NCBI GenBank assembly: GCA_963920635.1
Contig: OY987300.1
Location: 59,620,915-59,684,914 of the forward strand
DNA from: Pseudeuparius sepicola
Taxonomy: Eukaryota > Arthropoda > Insecta > Coleoptera > Anthribidae
Reading direction: 5' to 3'
Length of the DNA: 64,000 bases
Shown: positions 41,001-51,290 of the stretch, piece by piece
Layout of the letters: each line of letters begins with the position of its first letter
Numbering within the stretch: the stretch's first letter is position 1
Position numbers and translations under genes: made by a program
Notes under the pieces: generated by a model
The model's input: the letters and a program-made list of their open reading frames with translations, nothing else
Told to the model about the DNA's origin: nothing
Databases searched by the model: none

Positions 41001-44000
41001 TACCTACTTATTGAAAATCTCTTAAGGACGCATTGAGCGGTTATCTGAAATTGGTTGTGTTGCCTATAATAAAATATGTCCTTACGCGAATATGATGTAG
41101 ACGGGCAGATTGGACATTTTGCATATTATGACGACTTACCTGATTGAGACAAACCCCGCACGATACGACATTTTACCGGAAAAGACAAACACTTATTCCC
41201 TTTTGAATATAAAATAAAAACAGTGCATTCAAATCAGTATAAAAGTCAAGTGCATAAAAACTCAAAACAAAGTAAACAGAAATCAGCTACACAGGGGCCC
41301 TAAATTATAAGATGGATACCTGTAATAAATGTAAAAAGACTTTGGATAGTGGTCTAATGTTTCCATGTGATAGCTGTAAAATATATCTTTGCACTGAGTG
41401 CAGCAGTTTAACTGCCTCAGAGATTAAATGCCTTCAACTAAAGACCAAACGTAAATTAAAGTTCTTATGTGAAGATTGTGAAAGTGGTCTCTATAAGGTC
41501 CCTACATTAATAAGGGAAGTTGCTGAACTTAAGGAATGCATCAATAAAATACTACTAGAGGATAACTGCTCGGATGAGTCAAATAACGCTATGTCACGAA
41601 CATTGGACATGGAAGATATTATATCAGAAGTATTTGATCGTCAATCCAGGGCGTTGAATATAATTATTTTCAATGTTAACGAGTCCCTCAAGAATACGCA
41701 GATGAATCGTCAAAATGAAGATAAACTAGCTGTCGAAAATATACTTAAAGACTACAATATCAATAAAACTAATCTGAAGCTTTTCCGACTGGGTACATTT
41801 GACGCTAACAAATCACGACCAATCAAAATTGTATTAAACTCGATTGAGGATGCTAAGTATGTATTGAAAAACAGATCAGATAAGTTTCCTGGAATAATTA
41901 TAGCATCTGATCAAACTAAGGCACAGCAAAATTACTTTAAGAAAATTAAAACTGAATTGGATAATTTGATTAGTCAGGGGGATAATTCAAAGACTATCAA
42001 GTTTATAAACTTTACTATTGTAAATAAAATGAATAATGTTAAAAACAATCAAAAAAACCAATAGAATCCCCTGATATATTATATAACATTGATATACTTT
42101 ATTTTAATGCCCAAAGTTTGCTCAATATAATAGAACAGGTCATAATAAGTATACTATGTTACAATCCTAAAATAGTGTTAGTGAGGCTAGAATTACTGAT
42201 GATATAGAAGATTCAGAAATTGCTCTGGATGGTTACAGATTGATTAGATGCAATTCTACTAGTTCCCATACAGGAGGCGTTGTTATTTATGTTAAGGATA
42301 ATCTTAAGTTTTCTAGGAGTAAAAGTTGTATTGTTGAGGGAAATTTCTGGTGTAAGTTTGTTACTGTATTGATTGGTTCATATAAATGGTCAGTTGGATG
42401 TATATATCGATCACCATCAGGGTCTGATGCCATGTTTTTGGATAACCTTTCAGATATATTTGATAGGTTTTTTAGTGCTGATAAGCGATGTGTATTGGTC
42501 GGGGACTTCAATTTTGACCTTTGTAGGGACAGCTTTTATACTCGCACTTTTATACTTGTTTCTCCAATATGGAGTTGCTCAGTTGATTACTCAACCAACG
42601 CGTGTTACGGTGGATAGTGAGACTGTAATTGACTATGTGCTCGTTAATAATGACTTTGCAGGGGCAGCGTACATCCTACACCTAAAGTAAGTGATCACTC
42701 AATAATTTCTGTGTGTCTTGGAAGGCAAAGTAAAAATGAAGATACAAGAATCAGGATGTACAGAGACCTATGAGAGGTTAATTTGGATAGGATTGCATTA
42801 GATTTAATTTCTTGTGATTGGAATTTGGGCTCAAATGATGTTAATGTAATTTATGATGAGTTTTTCACTAAGTGCCAGGAAGTGATTGATAGGGCTGCAC
42901 CATTACAGGTCGGCCGGATTCATAGTAGTTTACCATGGTTTGACAATGACATTGCTTTAAAGATTAAGGAACGGGACAAATTGTATAAAAAGTTCCAGAA
43001 GTCTGTACATAATGAAAGAAATAAAAAATGGGCTGCCTTTAAGAGACTTCGAAATGAAGTTGTTAATCTGCTAAAGTTAAAAAAGGAACAATATTTTTAT
43101 GAAAAAATCGATAAATACAGAGGTAATCCTAAGCTTATGTGGAAAACTTTGAAGAAAGTTATTGATATTAAGTATAAGACATTTCCAAACTGTATTGAGT
43201 TTGAGTTCCAAGGACAAATAGAGATGAGTCATGATCTCTTACAAATTGTCAATAATTTTAACAGATACTTTGCTGCTAGTATTGAGGGTATAGTTGACAG
43301 TATTGGTCAGTTTACATGTCTGAATTTCGTGAATAATTGTAATTTGTATCCTTGTTTTTCAAGTTTCAAACCATTGTCTCTCGATGACCTGCGGGGTATT
43401 ATACTGTCTTTAGATAATAGATAATGTCCTTAATTCAAAAATGTTAAAACATGTATTTCAAACGTGTGGTCATGTTTTGCTTAATCTTGTGAATACCTCG
43501 CTTAAAACATCAAAGTTTCCGGAACCTTTGAAAACAAGTAACGTAGTTCCTATCCCTAAGCTTGGGGGCACAGTTGAAGCAAGTGAATTTAGGCCAGTTA
43601 ATACTTTACCATCAATTGAAAAAGTGATTGAAATGGCTGTTTACAGTCAAATTCTTGAACACGTAGAAAACAATGAAATTCTGATTGTTAACCAATCTGG
43701 ATTTCGTAAGAAATATTCATGTGAAGCAGCACTCCAATTAGCCTTGTGTACTTTTAAGAGGGAATTGAGTAATAAGAAGTATATAGTGGTCATTTTCTTG
43801 GATCTGAGGAGAGCATTCGAGACTCTAAATAGGTGCATATTGTTGGATAAGCTGCGGGGATATGGTTTGTCTGGGGATGTTCTTAGCTGGTTCATGGATT
43901 ATCTTAATAATAGAAAACAGCGAGTAAGATTACAAGACATTAAATCCGATGAAATTGATATAAATTTAGGGGTACCCCAAGGGAGTGTGCTGGGACCTCT

Positions 44001-46390
44001 TCTGTTCATCTTATACTTGAATGATATAAAGTTGTTTATTGATTGTGACTTCATCAATTTGTTTGCAGATGACACACTGTTGGCTTGTTACGATGTTGAT
44101 TTGAATGCGGCAGTGCAAAGGATGGACACTGTACTTTCTTGCTAAATTGATATCTCCAAGCAAACAAATTGAAACTTAATATTTCTAAAACTAAAGGCAT
44201 GATAGTTACAACCAAGCACAGGTACATGAATGTTGATTTAAATGATATAAATCTAAAAATAAATAATGAAAAGATAGCCATTGTCGAGTCTACTAAATAT
44301 CTCGGTTTTCAAATAGATAATATCTTGGCATTTAGCAGTCAATTTCAATATATTTATAAGATATCAAAAAAACTTTATTTCTTTTCTCGAATATCCAAAA
44401 ATTTATCTATGAATTCTAAAATCACAGTTTTCCAATCAATCATTCAGCCACATTTTGATTATTGTGCTTCAGTGAGTTATATGTTTAATTCCAATCAAAT
44501 TGGACAGCTACAAAAACTGCAGAACCGTGGAATGCGAATAATACTAAAGATTGGCAGATGTGCGCCAGTGGCAGTCATACTTGATGTTCTAAAGTGGCTG
44601 GCAGTAAACAAAAGGTTATACTACCTAACAATGGTTTTCATCTTTAAGATATTGCACAACTTAGCCCCACCTTACTTTCAGGAATTTATAAGTCTAAACA
44701 TTGACATACACAATTATTCAACAAGAAGAAACTGCGACTTTCACATCGATAGACTTGGTAATAGAAATTCAATGAACTCGCTCTTTTTCAAGGGATTCCG
44801 GGAGTTCAATATGTTGTCGGATGAGATTAAGAGATCGACCTCGCTTAGAATTTTTAGGAAAAGATTATTAGATGATATTAAAGCCAATTAGTAAACGAAT
44901 GCCTTGTATTTGTGCTTTCTTATAATTATTAGTAAGGTATGTTTTTCTGGTGGTTGTGTATCACATTCAAATTATTTTGTTACATATTTGTATATGTGTT
45001 GTTATGACTGTTGTTGGCTTCCTACTAAGTAAGTTAACTGTAAGTCAATCATTTGTATATTAGGGTTTCCTATTTAAATAAAGGTTCTTTCTTTCTTTCT
45101 TTTACTTTACTTAACATAGTAAACACATTTCACTAACAGGCAGCACTATGCTGCCTCAGTGAACTATCTGTTTATTTATCAAATTGTATTGTTGTATTAT
45201 TGGATTATGTATTGTATTGATGATGTATTGTATTGATGAATAAACATTATTATTATTATATTATATATCTCCCTCAACCCCAATAATTGAGATCAAAGCG
45301 TCACATCTTTTAGTTTCGGAATTACAGGATGATTCACTTCCGAAATTAGCATAAAGTCGGTTCGCCGAGGTAATAGTTATAATTATGTATGACTCTTCTT
45401 CGATTGGCAATTAGAGTTTCAGCTTTTATAAAGAGGCTAAATTAATTCCCAAGTGCCTAATATTTTTTTGCACAACGGACACCTAAATATCTTCCCACTC
45501 TATCATAAATCATAATTATCAAATCTGACCTTAAAAAATAAACTAATTCATATTTAAATTATCAATAGGCTACGGTCTGATATCATCGTGGGCCTCCTGG
45601 ATGTGTTCTGCACATGGCGCTAAGAAGTTTCTACAATCGGGCGTTTCCGGAAATTTGGCTGCTATCTTTAGCTGCTGTTTTCACACCAGTGTCACTGGGC
45701 CACTTTAATTTTTAGTGCCATATGTTGCTTGTATCCAACATTGCTCTCCTATCCTTATGACTCTGTCACAAATTGGCTAACTAGGGATTCCATAAACAAG
45801 GCGATAGGTCTATTTTGGCAGAACTTCAAACCGTTTGAAATCACTTTGAAACTGTCAGAAGCATGCGCGGTTTCGTTCTTGGACCTATAATATCTAATCA
45901 GGGTGCCTAGCTTCCCAGAAAATAAATATGAAGTAATATGTATATTGCAAAGAGCTTAAACCAAGGTCTAACTTATTACCTGTAGACTCCGTAAACATAG
46001 ACTAAATCTGTAACTATTACAGAGAGCCTTTGAAAGAGGATGGTCTCACGTGATGAGTAATTTAAAAGGTCCAACCGTAACATGTTTTCGTCAAAATATT
46101 TGGCTACCTGTGCCAAACAAAACTCAAACCAAGCAAAAAATGGTGGATAATCTAAGGTCCACTCGGATGTGTTTTCAAAATACCATTTCTTTACTGGCAA
46201 GTTATAGGTAATTGCCAACCAATTCCTGTGCACTTCAAAATCCGTGGATCGGCTGGAAATTATAAAAGGAATTAATACTTACAATACAAATGCATTATTT
46301 AGGTAATGAAAATACCTGGGAAAATACTTACTATGAAGGAATTAAGAGCAACTTGACACATGAGGTTAAAAGAGTAGTTGTAACAATCAT
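31624..46390 (-). CDS. ALG8: ALG8, dolichyl-P-Glc:Glc1Man9GlcNAc2-PP-dolichol alpha-1,3-glucosyltransferase (whole gene)
   Basis: Seven exons on the minus strand: 46390-46332, 46252-45980, 36136-35980, 35928-35695, 35638-35533, 35475-35202 and 32053-31624. They total 1533 nt, 510 codons plus stop, in frame at every join with GT-AG sites, against 526 residues in human. ER multi-pass membrane enzyme adding the second glucose to the lipid-linked oligosaccharide for N-glycosylation. Diagnostic blocks are [12 protein letters not shown] and [15 protein letters not shown] (exon 2), D-H-I-H-F-Q-Y-N-G (exon 3), [17 protein letters not shown] (exon 5), [11 protein letters not shown] (exon 6) and [10 protein letters not shown] (exon 7). 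Intron 2 is 9.8 kb and full of transposons; the last intron holds a piggyBac MITE and a plus-strand gene. Confidence 0.95.
32207..32371 (+). CDS. Possible terminal exon, unknown protein
   Basis: A CTTCCACAG acceptor is followed by 54 open codons and TAA. The peptide is acidic at first ([11 protein letters not shown]) and ends in a basic K-R-R-K-C-R-K-I-K cluster resembling a nuclear signal. No donor GT occurs before the stop, so it would be a last exon. I cannot link it to an upstream exon. It could belong to a different gene from 32874-33667, or be chance. Confidence 0.3.
   Translation, partial: AEYDESEFLLDESCVSQMSRSKLSFSISGDILILYKNMENGAKRRKCRKIKDRI
32461..32652 (-). pseudogene. Penelope-like element remnant, GIY-YIG endonuclease
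   Basis: Minus-strand reading from 32652: [20 protein letters not shown], then R-V-K-E-H, a stop, then D-E-H-Y-L-N-M-G-H and F-N-D-T-K. This is the GIY-YIG endonuclease of Penelope-like retroelements, with the C-x-C finger before Y-I-G. One in-frame stop is present. An inverted repeat flanks it (32450-32510 against 32655-32715). The reverse-transcriptase part was not found. Confidence 0.7.
32874..33667 (+). CDS. Unrecognised four-exon gene (3' part) inside the last ALG8 intron
   Basis: Join 32874-33047, 33133-33288, 33428-33536, 33592-33667. Every boundary has GT-AG sites (donors GTAAGT, GTACGT, GTAAGT; acceptors CAG/AAG), phases fit at all three joins, and the frame is open for 170 codons to TAA. 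Upstream exon(s) are missing because the first exon begins with 2 nt of a split codon. Visible pieces are [30 protein letters not shown] and [14 protein letters not shown]. The spacing of the last two recalls the second half of an extended Tudor domain, but this is weak. Transcribed antisense to ALG8. Confidence 0.5.
34350..34660. repeat. CCGATTAACCGAAAA-type degenerate tandem repeat
   Basis: Words of the form ACCGATTAACCGAAAACCG and GGTTAACCGAAAATCGG recur at irregular 12-18 base spacing, in both partial orientations. Low-complexity; the long minus-strand ORF here is a repeat artefact. Confidence 0.7.
34727..35166. mobile_element. piggyBac-type MITE, copy 2
   Basis: 440 bp with the same ends and the same TTAA flanks (34723-34726, 35167-35170) as the copy at 30775, and the same orientation. 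It carries about 33 extra bases (ACATGCGTGTATGTACGG region) that copy 1 lacks. Confidence 0.88.
35202..35475 (-). CDS. ALG8: ALG8 exon 6
   Basis: 2 nt + 90 codons + 2 nt with [13 protein letters not shown] and [11 protein letters not shown]. It ends 32 nt from the piggyBac MITE copy 2. Confidence 0.95.
35533..35638 (-). CDS. ALG8: ALG8 exon 5
   Basis: 35 codons + 1 nt with the highly conserved [17 protein letters not shown] motif. This exon lacks a start and is short. Confidence 0.93.
35695..35928 (-). CDS. ALG8: ALG8 exon 4
   Basis: 78 codons, phase 0 at both ends; [11 protein letters not shown] motif and two membrane spans. Confidence 0.92.
35980..36136 (-). CDS. ALG8: ALG8 exon 3
   Basis: 1 nt + 52 codons; the D-H-I-H-F-Q-Y-N-G motif follows a membrane span. 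Phase 0 donor GTATGT. Confidence 0.9.
36137..37321 (-). other. ALG8 intron 2, first part
   Basis: AT-rich intronic DNA. An imperfect repeat around AAAATGACCTTAATAAAAG occurs in inverted form near 36515 and 36755. No gene is seen. Confidence 0.4.
37322..37468. mobile_element. Foldback palindrome, about 68-bp arms
   Basis: Arms 37322-37390 and 37401-37468 pair with few mismatches around a 10-base centre (TGGATATCGG). The inner 29 bp (CCGTCCTTGTCTTACTCGTG on) pair with one mismatch. A strong cruciform candidate. Confidence 0.85.
37889..38355. mobile_element. MITE end (37889-37959) followed by a second MITE (37960-38355)
   Basis: Bases 37889-37959 match the left half of the element at 48540 (ACTCTAGTTAGCCAATGTCT). 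They are followed by a 396-bp element whose ends ATAATCTAAAAACGCTC / GAGCGTTTTTAGATTAT and the next 15 bases are perfect inverted repeats. This looks like one MITE inserted in another. Non-coding. Confidence 0.65.
38381..40613. repeat. Giant inverted repeat made of 176-bp tandem units
   Basis: The left arm has units starting TATACGGGGTGGCGTTCAAT at 38381, 38556, 38732 (TCTAC) and 38911, plus a partial fifth near 39086, then a unique segment to about 39508. The right arm (about 39705-40613) repeats the unique segment and at least three units in reverse complement. The spacer is about 195 bp. Each unit contains TCGGCCGGCCGACT-type palindromes and TCCCTCGGATAAT. The right arm is cut at 40613 by a non-LTR insertion and resumes at 45262. 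Confidence 0.88.
40614..41035 (+). pseudogene. C-terminal fragment of a second non-LTR reverse transcriptase
   Basis: An open stretch 40636-40836 ([29 protein letters not shown]) matches the thumb/C-terminal region of CR1/Jockey-like RTs. It then decays through stops. It lies upstream of the main element and in the same orientation, so it is either an older insertion or part of a chimeric 5' end. Confidence 0.6.
41312..42064 (+). CDS. Non-LTR ORF1 protein with PHD-like finger and RRM-like region
   Basis: 250 residues, open throughout. Residues 4-55 hold a PHD-like zinc finger (C-N-K-C, C-D-S-C, C-T-E-C, C-E-D-C). Residues about 110-215 hold an RRM-like nucleic-acid-binding domain ([18 protein letters not shown]). 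A lysine/asparagine-rich tail follows. It would coat element RNA. PHD-type ORF1 proteins occur in CR1/Jockey-related clades. Confidence 0.8.
   Translation: MDTCNKCKKTLDSGLMFPCDSCKIYLCTECSSLTASEIKCLQLKTKRKLKFLCEDCESGLYKVPTLIREVAELKECINKILLEDNCSDESNNAMSRTLDMEDIISEVFDRQSRALNIIIFNVNESLKNTQMNRQNEDKLAVENILKDYNINKTNLKLFRLGTFDANKSRPIKIVLNSIEDAKYVLKNRSDKFPGIIIASDQTKAQQNYFKKIKTELDNLISQGDNSKTIKFINFTIVNKMNNVKNNQKNQ
42085..44891 (+). pseudogene. Non-LTR ORF2, AP endonuclease and reverse transcriptase, frameshifted
   Basis: Endonuclease pieces are [22 protein letters not shown] and S-D-H-S-I-I. RT pieces are [33 protein letters not shown] and Y-L-G-F-Q-I-D. Catalytic residues survive, but the frame changes near 42185, 42550, 42690-42785, 43425 and 44145. 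The C-terminus (44169-44891) is open, so decay is moderate. Confidence 0.85.
45262..45372. repeat. Continuation of the interrupted 176-bp repeat unit
   Basis: ATATCTCCCTCAACCCC to TAAAGTCGG matches the next part of the inverted unit broken at 40613, giving the 3' side of the retrotransposon insertion. Confidence 0.85.
45373..45979. other. ALG8 intron 2, last part, with a MITE half
   Basis: Bases about 45700-45802 (CACTTTAATTTTTAGTGCCA to TTCCATAAACAAGG) match the right half of the MITE at 48540. The rest is non-coding. Confidence 0.5.
45980..46252 (-). CDS. ALG8: ALG8 exon 2
   Basis: 1 nt + 90 codons + 2 nt, carrying the H-R-N-W and Y-P-P-F-F-A-W-F lumenal-loop motifs of the ALG6/ALG8 family, which contain the likely catalytic aspartate (T-L-D-Y-P-P). 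Confidence 0.95.
46332..46390 (-). CDS. ALG8: ALG8 exon 1
   Basis: ATG at 46388-46390; 19 codons plus 2 nt of a hydrophobic N-terminus ending L-L-L-I-P-S. GTAAGT donor. An in-frame TAA lies 5 codons upstream of the ATG. Confidence 0.85.
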
Positions 46391-48226
46391 GTTGATATTA
46401 ATTTAGTTTTTCTATTGTCAAATATGAAAATATGTTGTGAGGTGTTCTGAGGAAATATGAATAAAAATTTTTAAAATTAAAAGTAAGACATGAAAGCCAA
46501 ACCATTATTTTATCATATCTTTTATAGGTTAATGAAATCACAAAACAGTAAAAACTAAAATTGTCAAATATCAACCGGGGCGTCATTGGGTGATAGCAGA
46601 GCATCCTCTCTTGAGTAAACATCAGCAAATTCAATCACCTTGGCGCCATATTGGGGGAATAGAAATCAGAATTGTATTCAGGAAAATCAATTCAGAAATA
46701 CAGAGGAGTATCAGGGCATTTTTTAATTTATATAACGTGGCAGTAAGATACAGTTCGGTATGTAAAGTTTGTCAAGCGTCAAGCATTGTTCCAGTCATGT
46801 TCCTATCCTCCCACACCAAAGGTGTTAATTTTCGTAGAATATAGAATAATAAAATGAAATACTACTTACCAAAATAACCTTATAGTTCCAAAGAAAGCTA
46901 CTTTAAGAAACATACGTTATTACAATAAAAACGATTTTCTCACATAAAAGAACTTTATGTAATCGCACAATATTTCTCGCACATTGACAAACTTAATAAT
47001 TTTCCAATTTAGTAATTTGATTTTTCGGTTATCAATAACTTTTCCTCTCCCATTTTTAATAATCAAAATTATGTAGATTGTTATGTTTAATTTAGGGAAC
47101 GTGGATTTTGAATTGGTAACTCAAAAGAAGTAAATTAGTTTTGACACTTTTGGAAAGCAGAAGCAAGAATTTTGTTTTAGGTTGCCTTTGCATGGTCACC
47201 ACGATTGTTATCTAGTTGCATAATTACTAATGGAAATATATAATATAGTGGATATCATGAACGATGATTTCTGCGTCACATGTGATGCAGGGATCATAGT
47301 GGACAAAGGAAAACTGTTTTTTTTTTAACAAATTCGTTTTTATGTAAAAAAAATATATAATGACATATTTTATCATGTACTCAAAAAAAAAGGTTTTAAT
47401 ACCAATACATATCCCAAAAAATTGTAAGTAGTACGTAGTTATCGCAATATATTTTTTAAAATAATTGTCCGAGAAATTAAAATTTTATTAGGTGGGCCGC
47501 TGAAGTGAGACTGGGCTCGTATGGTACCACTACTACTCAGGTATTGTCATAAACACCACCTAAAATATAAATGAATGGCCCAAGCGACATTTCTTTTGAA
47601 AGAACAATTATTAATTAGCTACACATTATATAAGCCTCAAATTTTATCATTATTTTTCACATTTAGGCCGACTTCTATACAAGCATTTAAATCTTTATTT
47701 TAATGATTGGTTTATAAGAAACCGGCTTGTTGCTTTTTGCAAACTTATTTATAATGTATAAGAAACCTCTATAGTTATGTAAATAAACTAGATAGGATTG
47801 GAAAGAGAAAAAATCTCCTTTTCAATCATATTCGAATTCAATATGGTATAAAAAAACTATTTTGGAAACCTTAAATAACTCTATTTCGAGTGCCTTAGAA
47901 AATGCCCTGATGATGTACAGTCTGTCAAACGAGAGAAGTCCAATGAAAAACTCAGTCTAACTGCCCATGCCCACATTAATAACATTCGGATAGCGCTTAG
48001 ACTGAGTTTTTCATTGGACTTCTTTCGTTTGTCAGACTGTAGGTATGCATCATTCATTATAAAATTAACTATTTTTACAATTTTAGAATATTTTGTTAAA
48101 GTTTACATTTTAACTTTACTATAATATGTAGATTCTTTACTGGGATATCTTAAAAGATAAAAAGATTAGATAACAAAAAAAAAATAACTTTGTCAATATC
48201 TAATATACTCATTAGATTAACAAAAC
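46391..48226. promoter_or_regulatory. Divergent intergenic region between ALG8 and the coiled-coil gene
   Basis: About 1.8 kb separates the two divergent start codons. It is AT-rich and holds a palindrome (listed next). No TATA box can be singled out. It probably includes both promoters. Confidence 0.35.
47917..48040. repeat. 44-bp inverted repeat with 36-bp centre
   Basis: ACAGTCTGTCAAACGAGAGA and following (47917-47960) pairs with 47997-48040 with few mismatches. Small foldback element in the ALG8 upstream region. Confidence 0.8.
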
Positions 48227-51200
48227 ATGTCGCGATTGAAAGGCAAAGTTTTACTGTGTATAATATATTTTATTAAATGTTATGAAACGGTGTCAATAGA
48301 TGGATGTGAACTGGAAATCAGGAGAAATTGTTTTAAAGATTATAGAAATAAAATTGAACATGGTAACTTTATGATCTTAATCATTGATGTTGAATAACCA
48401 ATATTTTATACTGCATTCACAATAAAAAATCTCAATCAGCGTTATTTTGCTATTTATAACAATAATAACGAGAAAATATAATAAACCTTTTCAAATAACT
48501 AAGTACATATTTTGTTTTATGACAGAATTGGACTACTATCCTTGTTTATGGATACTCTAGTTAGCCAATGTCTGACACTGACGTAAGGACATGACAGAAA
48601 TACACTAGATACAGGGGGCAGATTTTGCAAAAAAATAAAGTTGTCCAGCTGTTTTTTTTTTGTAGATTTTAACAATAGAAAATTAGTGGGCAATGACTGA
48701 GCCACTTTAATTTTTGGCGCCATCTGTTGCTTGTATCCAATATTGCTCTCGTATCCTCAAGACTGTCGCACATTGGCTAACTAGGGATTCCATAAACAAG
48801 GCTACTATATTAGCACATACATGGTTGGGCAGAAAACAGTTTTACCATTTACAAAGCACTGTATGTACAACAATTATTAATTATTATTATAGACCCAACA
48901 TACAGATGAAAATAATAGATAAAAATAAGAATTTCAATCAACTAGTTTGATTTTAAATAAATTTTGATTAACCTTCAAATAAATATCAGGTTAAAGTTAT
49001 TATTTTAATTTTCAACCATGCTCTAAAATTTAAATTGTTTGCTAAAAAGATAACATAAAAATTAGCCCAATATTGGTACCTACGCCACTATTTGATATTA
49101 TGTATAAGTATTATAATTTAGTGCTCCGAGGATTCAACTTTACACCTGGCTAAAATTTTTGTACCGGTCAAAGACTCATCCTGTATAAAAATAAACAATA
49201 GCTGTCAAATTTGATAGTTCATTGGTATTTGAAGTAGCCTAAACCAGCCAGCATTTTTTCTCCTAGATGAGAGGCTATTTCATCACCTATGAACTGTTAA
49301 CTTTGAAAGCTATTTTCCTTTTTGGTGTAACTAACAACTGTCAATATCATTAGTGGGTTTGAATTATAGAATATCTTTGAGCCAATCATATTGAAGGTTA
49401 CTAGTTCAAAACTAAAGTCTATCCAAGTTACAGAGGCAGTGGCAGTGGATCAAAACATTGGCCACCACGTGACTTATTCTCTTATTGGTCTGGCCGTCAT
49501 AAAATGTCAAGTGTTTACGAGTAGAGCAGAATGTAGGGCCGGCTCTTCCCTCAGTCGAGTTTCCTGCATATTTTAGATCGGATCGTGAGCAGTATATTCT
49601 GTAAATTTATTTTGCTACTTAATTTAAGGAAATTTATAAAGATCCACGAAAGGTAAAAAACACAATTTTTAGAACTTCTAAAAGAATTAGTTCAGAATTA
49701 CAAGCCACTGGGAATCTAATATTAGTCAGACCCTGGTAATCGATCGCAATGCGGTCATGTGACTTTGTTTATATCTACTGCCACTGTAACTTGGATAGAC
49801 TTTAGTTCGGGATCACTGCGAAAATAGCTATTATGCTGAGTCATTGACTGAATCCGAATATTTCAGTCAACAGGTCAGTGTAATCTGTCAAACGATCATG
49901 GCCTGCTGAGTTTTTTTTATTGTGAATTGTGTATTATGTGGCATTTACAATAATTATTATGCATGTCTCCTAATCGAGTTAACAAGAGATAATATTTTAT
50001 TTTTGACTTGGTGAAAAAACAGTTTATAAGGATTGTTAAGAGCAAAAAGTTAAAATATTCAGAAAAAACTCGTTTTGTTGATGATAATTAAGTAATAATG
50101 ATAATCGGGTAAAATAAAGCCCACTTCAATACCTAATCCTTTTAAATTAGGTACTTTATTTTTGCATTTTAGATTTGAGGCCCTATTTTCAGGAAGAGTT
50201 TAATACATTGCTACATCGATATGATCAACTTAATAATGAACTCAATACATTAACGAATTTGTCCACGCTGGTTAAAGATTTAGAAGAGATGTTACAAAAT
50301 CACACTTTAACAAGTAAAGATATATTTGTTTCAAATAACAACATTTCTACACAGCTGTATAACATCAATATCACAATGATTAATTCAAGTAGAAAGTTAG
50401 ATAAATTGGTTTTCGACCAAAAATATATGTATAATTTAGAAGATTTAATCAAAGCAGCATATAATGAAGCAAAGGTAATTTGTTAGAAATGTATATTTGA
50501 GAATTTTTCTGAAAATATATTTAAGGCAATAACCAACGATTCAGATGTTGCTGAAGTAAAATATTTAATTGAAAATGAAATAAAGGCTAAACATTTTTTA
50601 ACGACTCCTCTGGATGTACTTAACAAATCATCAAATTTGATGGGTTTACCTCACAGCATCCATGCAGATATTGAATTGTTAGAGAAATTGTTGATGTCAC
50701 CTGAAAAGGTAGAAGAAATCAGTACCTACCTATTTAAAGACATTAAATGAAATAGGTATTTATTTTCAGGACATTGGTTGTTTAAAAGAAAGATCTGACA
50801 CATTGAAAGAATTGTTCTCAAACATTGTAGGAACAATGAACAGTGCATTCATATCAGACATTAACACCATCATTGCCAATATAAAGTAAGATTCCTCTCA
50901 TGTAATAATCCATATATTATATTTTTTTGACTTTTTCACCATCTGACAACTGTTTTTTTTTTTTCAAGTAAAAATGAAAATGACTTTTTATTAAAAAATG
51001 AGGATTTTATACGAAAAGAAGGCAAGTATAGAAAAACATGTGGTCTTCTTAACCAAACAGAACAATTGGCTCACAATCTAAACAACATAGTAGATGCTAT
51101 GTATAATTTTAAAATAGATGATTCGAATGATGAAGATATATTAACCTCGTTGAATGTTAAACAACGACTGTTGGAAATAGAAAAGGAATTTGAAACATCA

Positions 51201-51290
51201 TGTGGAAATATGGACCAAAAATATTCAAAAATGTTTCAATATTATGATGCCGAAAAGGAAAAAAATACAGGCAGATTTAAATTTATATAA
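48227..51290 (+). CDS. Secreted, N-glycosylated coiled-coil protein, unrecognised (five exons)
   Basis: Join 48227-48362, 50173-50474, 50526-50708, 50770-50885, 50969-51290: 1059 nt, 352 residues plus stop, with GT-AG sites and matching phases at all joins. Residues 1-20 form a signal peptide (basic start, then V-L-L-C-I-I-Y-F-I). The mature part has few cysteines (C-E-L, N-C-F, G-C-L, T-C-G, S-C-G) and is almost wholly helical with heptads. It has at least seven N-x-S/T sequons (N-L-S, N-H-T, N-I-S, N-I-T, N-S-S, N-K-S, N-Q-T). I do not recognise the family; helical secreted proteins of this sort are often lineage-specific. Intron 1 (1.8 kb) contains two MITEs. Divergent from ALG8. Confidence 0.75.
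48540..48801. mobile_element. MITE with CCTTGTTTATGG ends
   Basis: Ends CCTTGTTTATGGATACTCTA and TTCCATAAACAAGG plus the adjoining TTAGCCAATGT/ACATTGGCTAA blocks are inverted repeats of about 32 bp. 262 bp. Halves of the same family are at 37889-37959 and 45700-45802. Confidence 0.75.
49411..49806. mobile_element. MITE with ACTAAAGTCTATCC ends
   Basis: ACTAAAGTCTATCCAAGTTA and about 15 further bases at 49411 are matched in reverse complement by the end at 49806. 396 bp, in intron 1 of the coiled-coil gene. Confidence 0.75.

Larger units (their letters stand above)
41036..45256 (+). mobile_element. Near-full-length, inactivated Jockey/CR1-type non-LTR retrotransposon
   Basis: The order is a 5' UTR, ORF1, ORF2 (endonuclease, RT) and a 3' UTR with poly(A)-like signals, ending in (ATT)n at about 45243-45256. 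It interrupts the repeat array: the array stops at CCGAGGGAT (40605-40613) and continues with ATATCTCCCTC at 45262. It lies in ALG8 intron 2 on the opposite strand. The exact 5' end is uncertain because of the preceding fragment. Confidence 0.82.
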
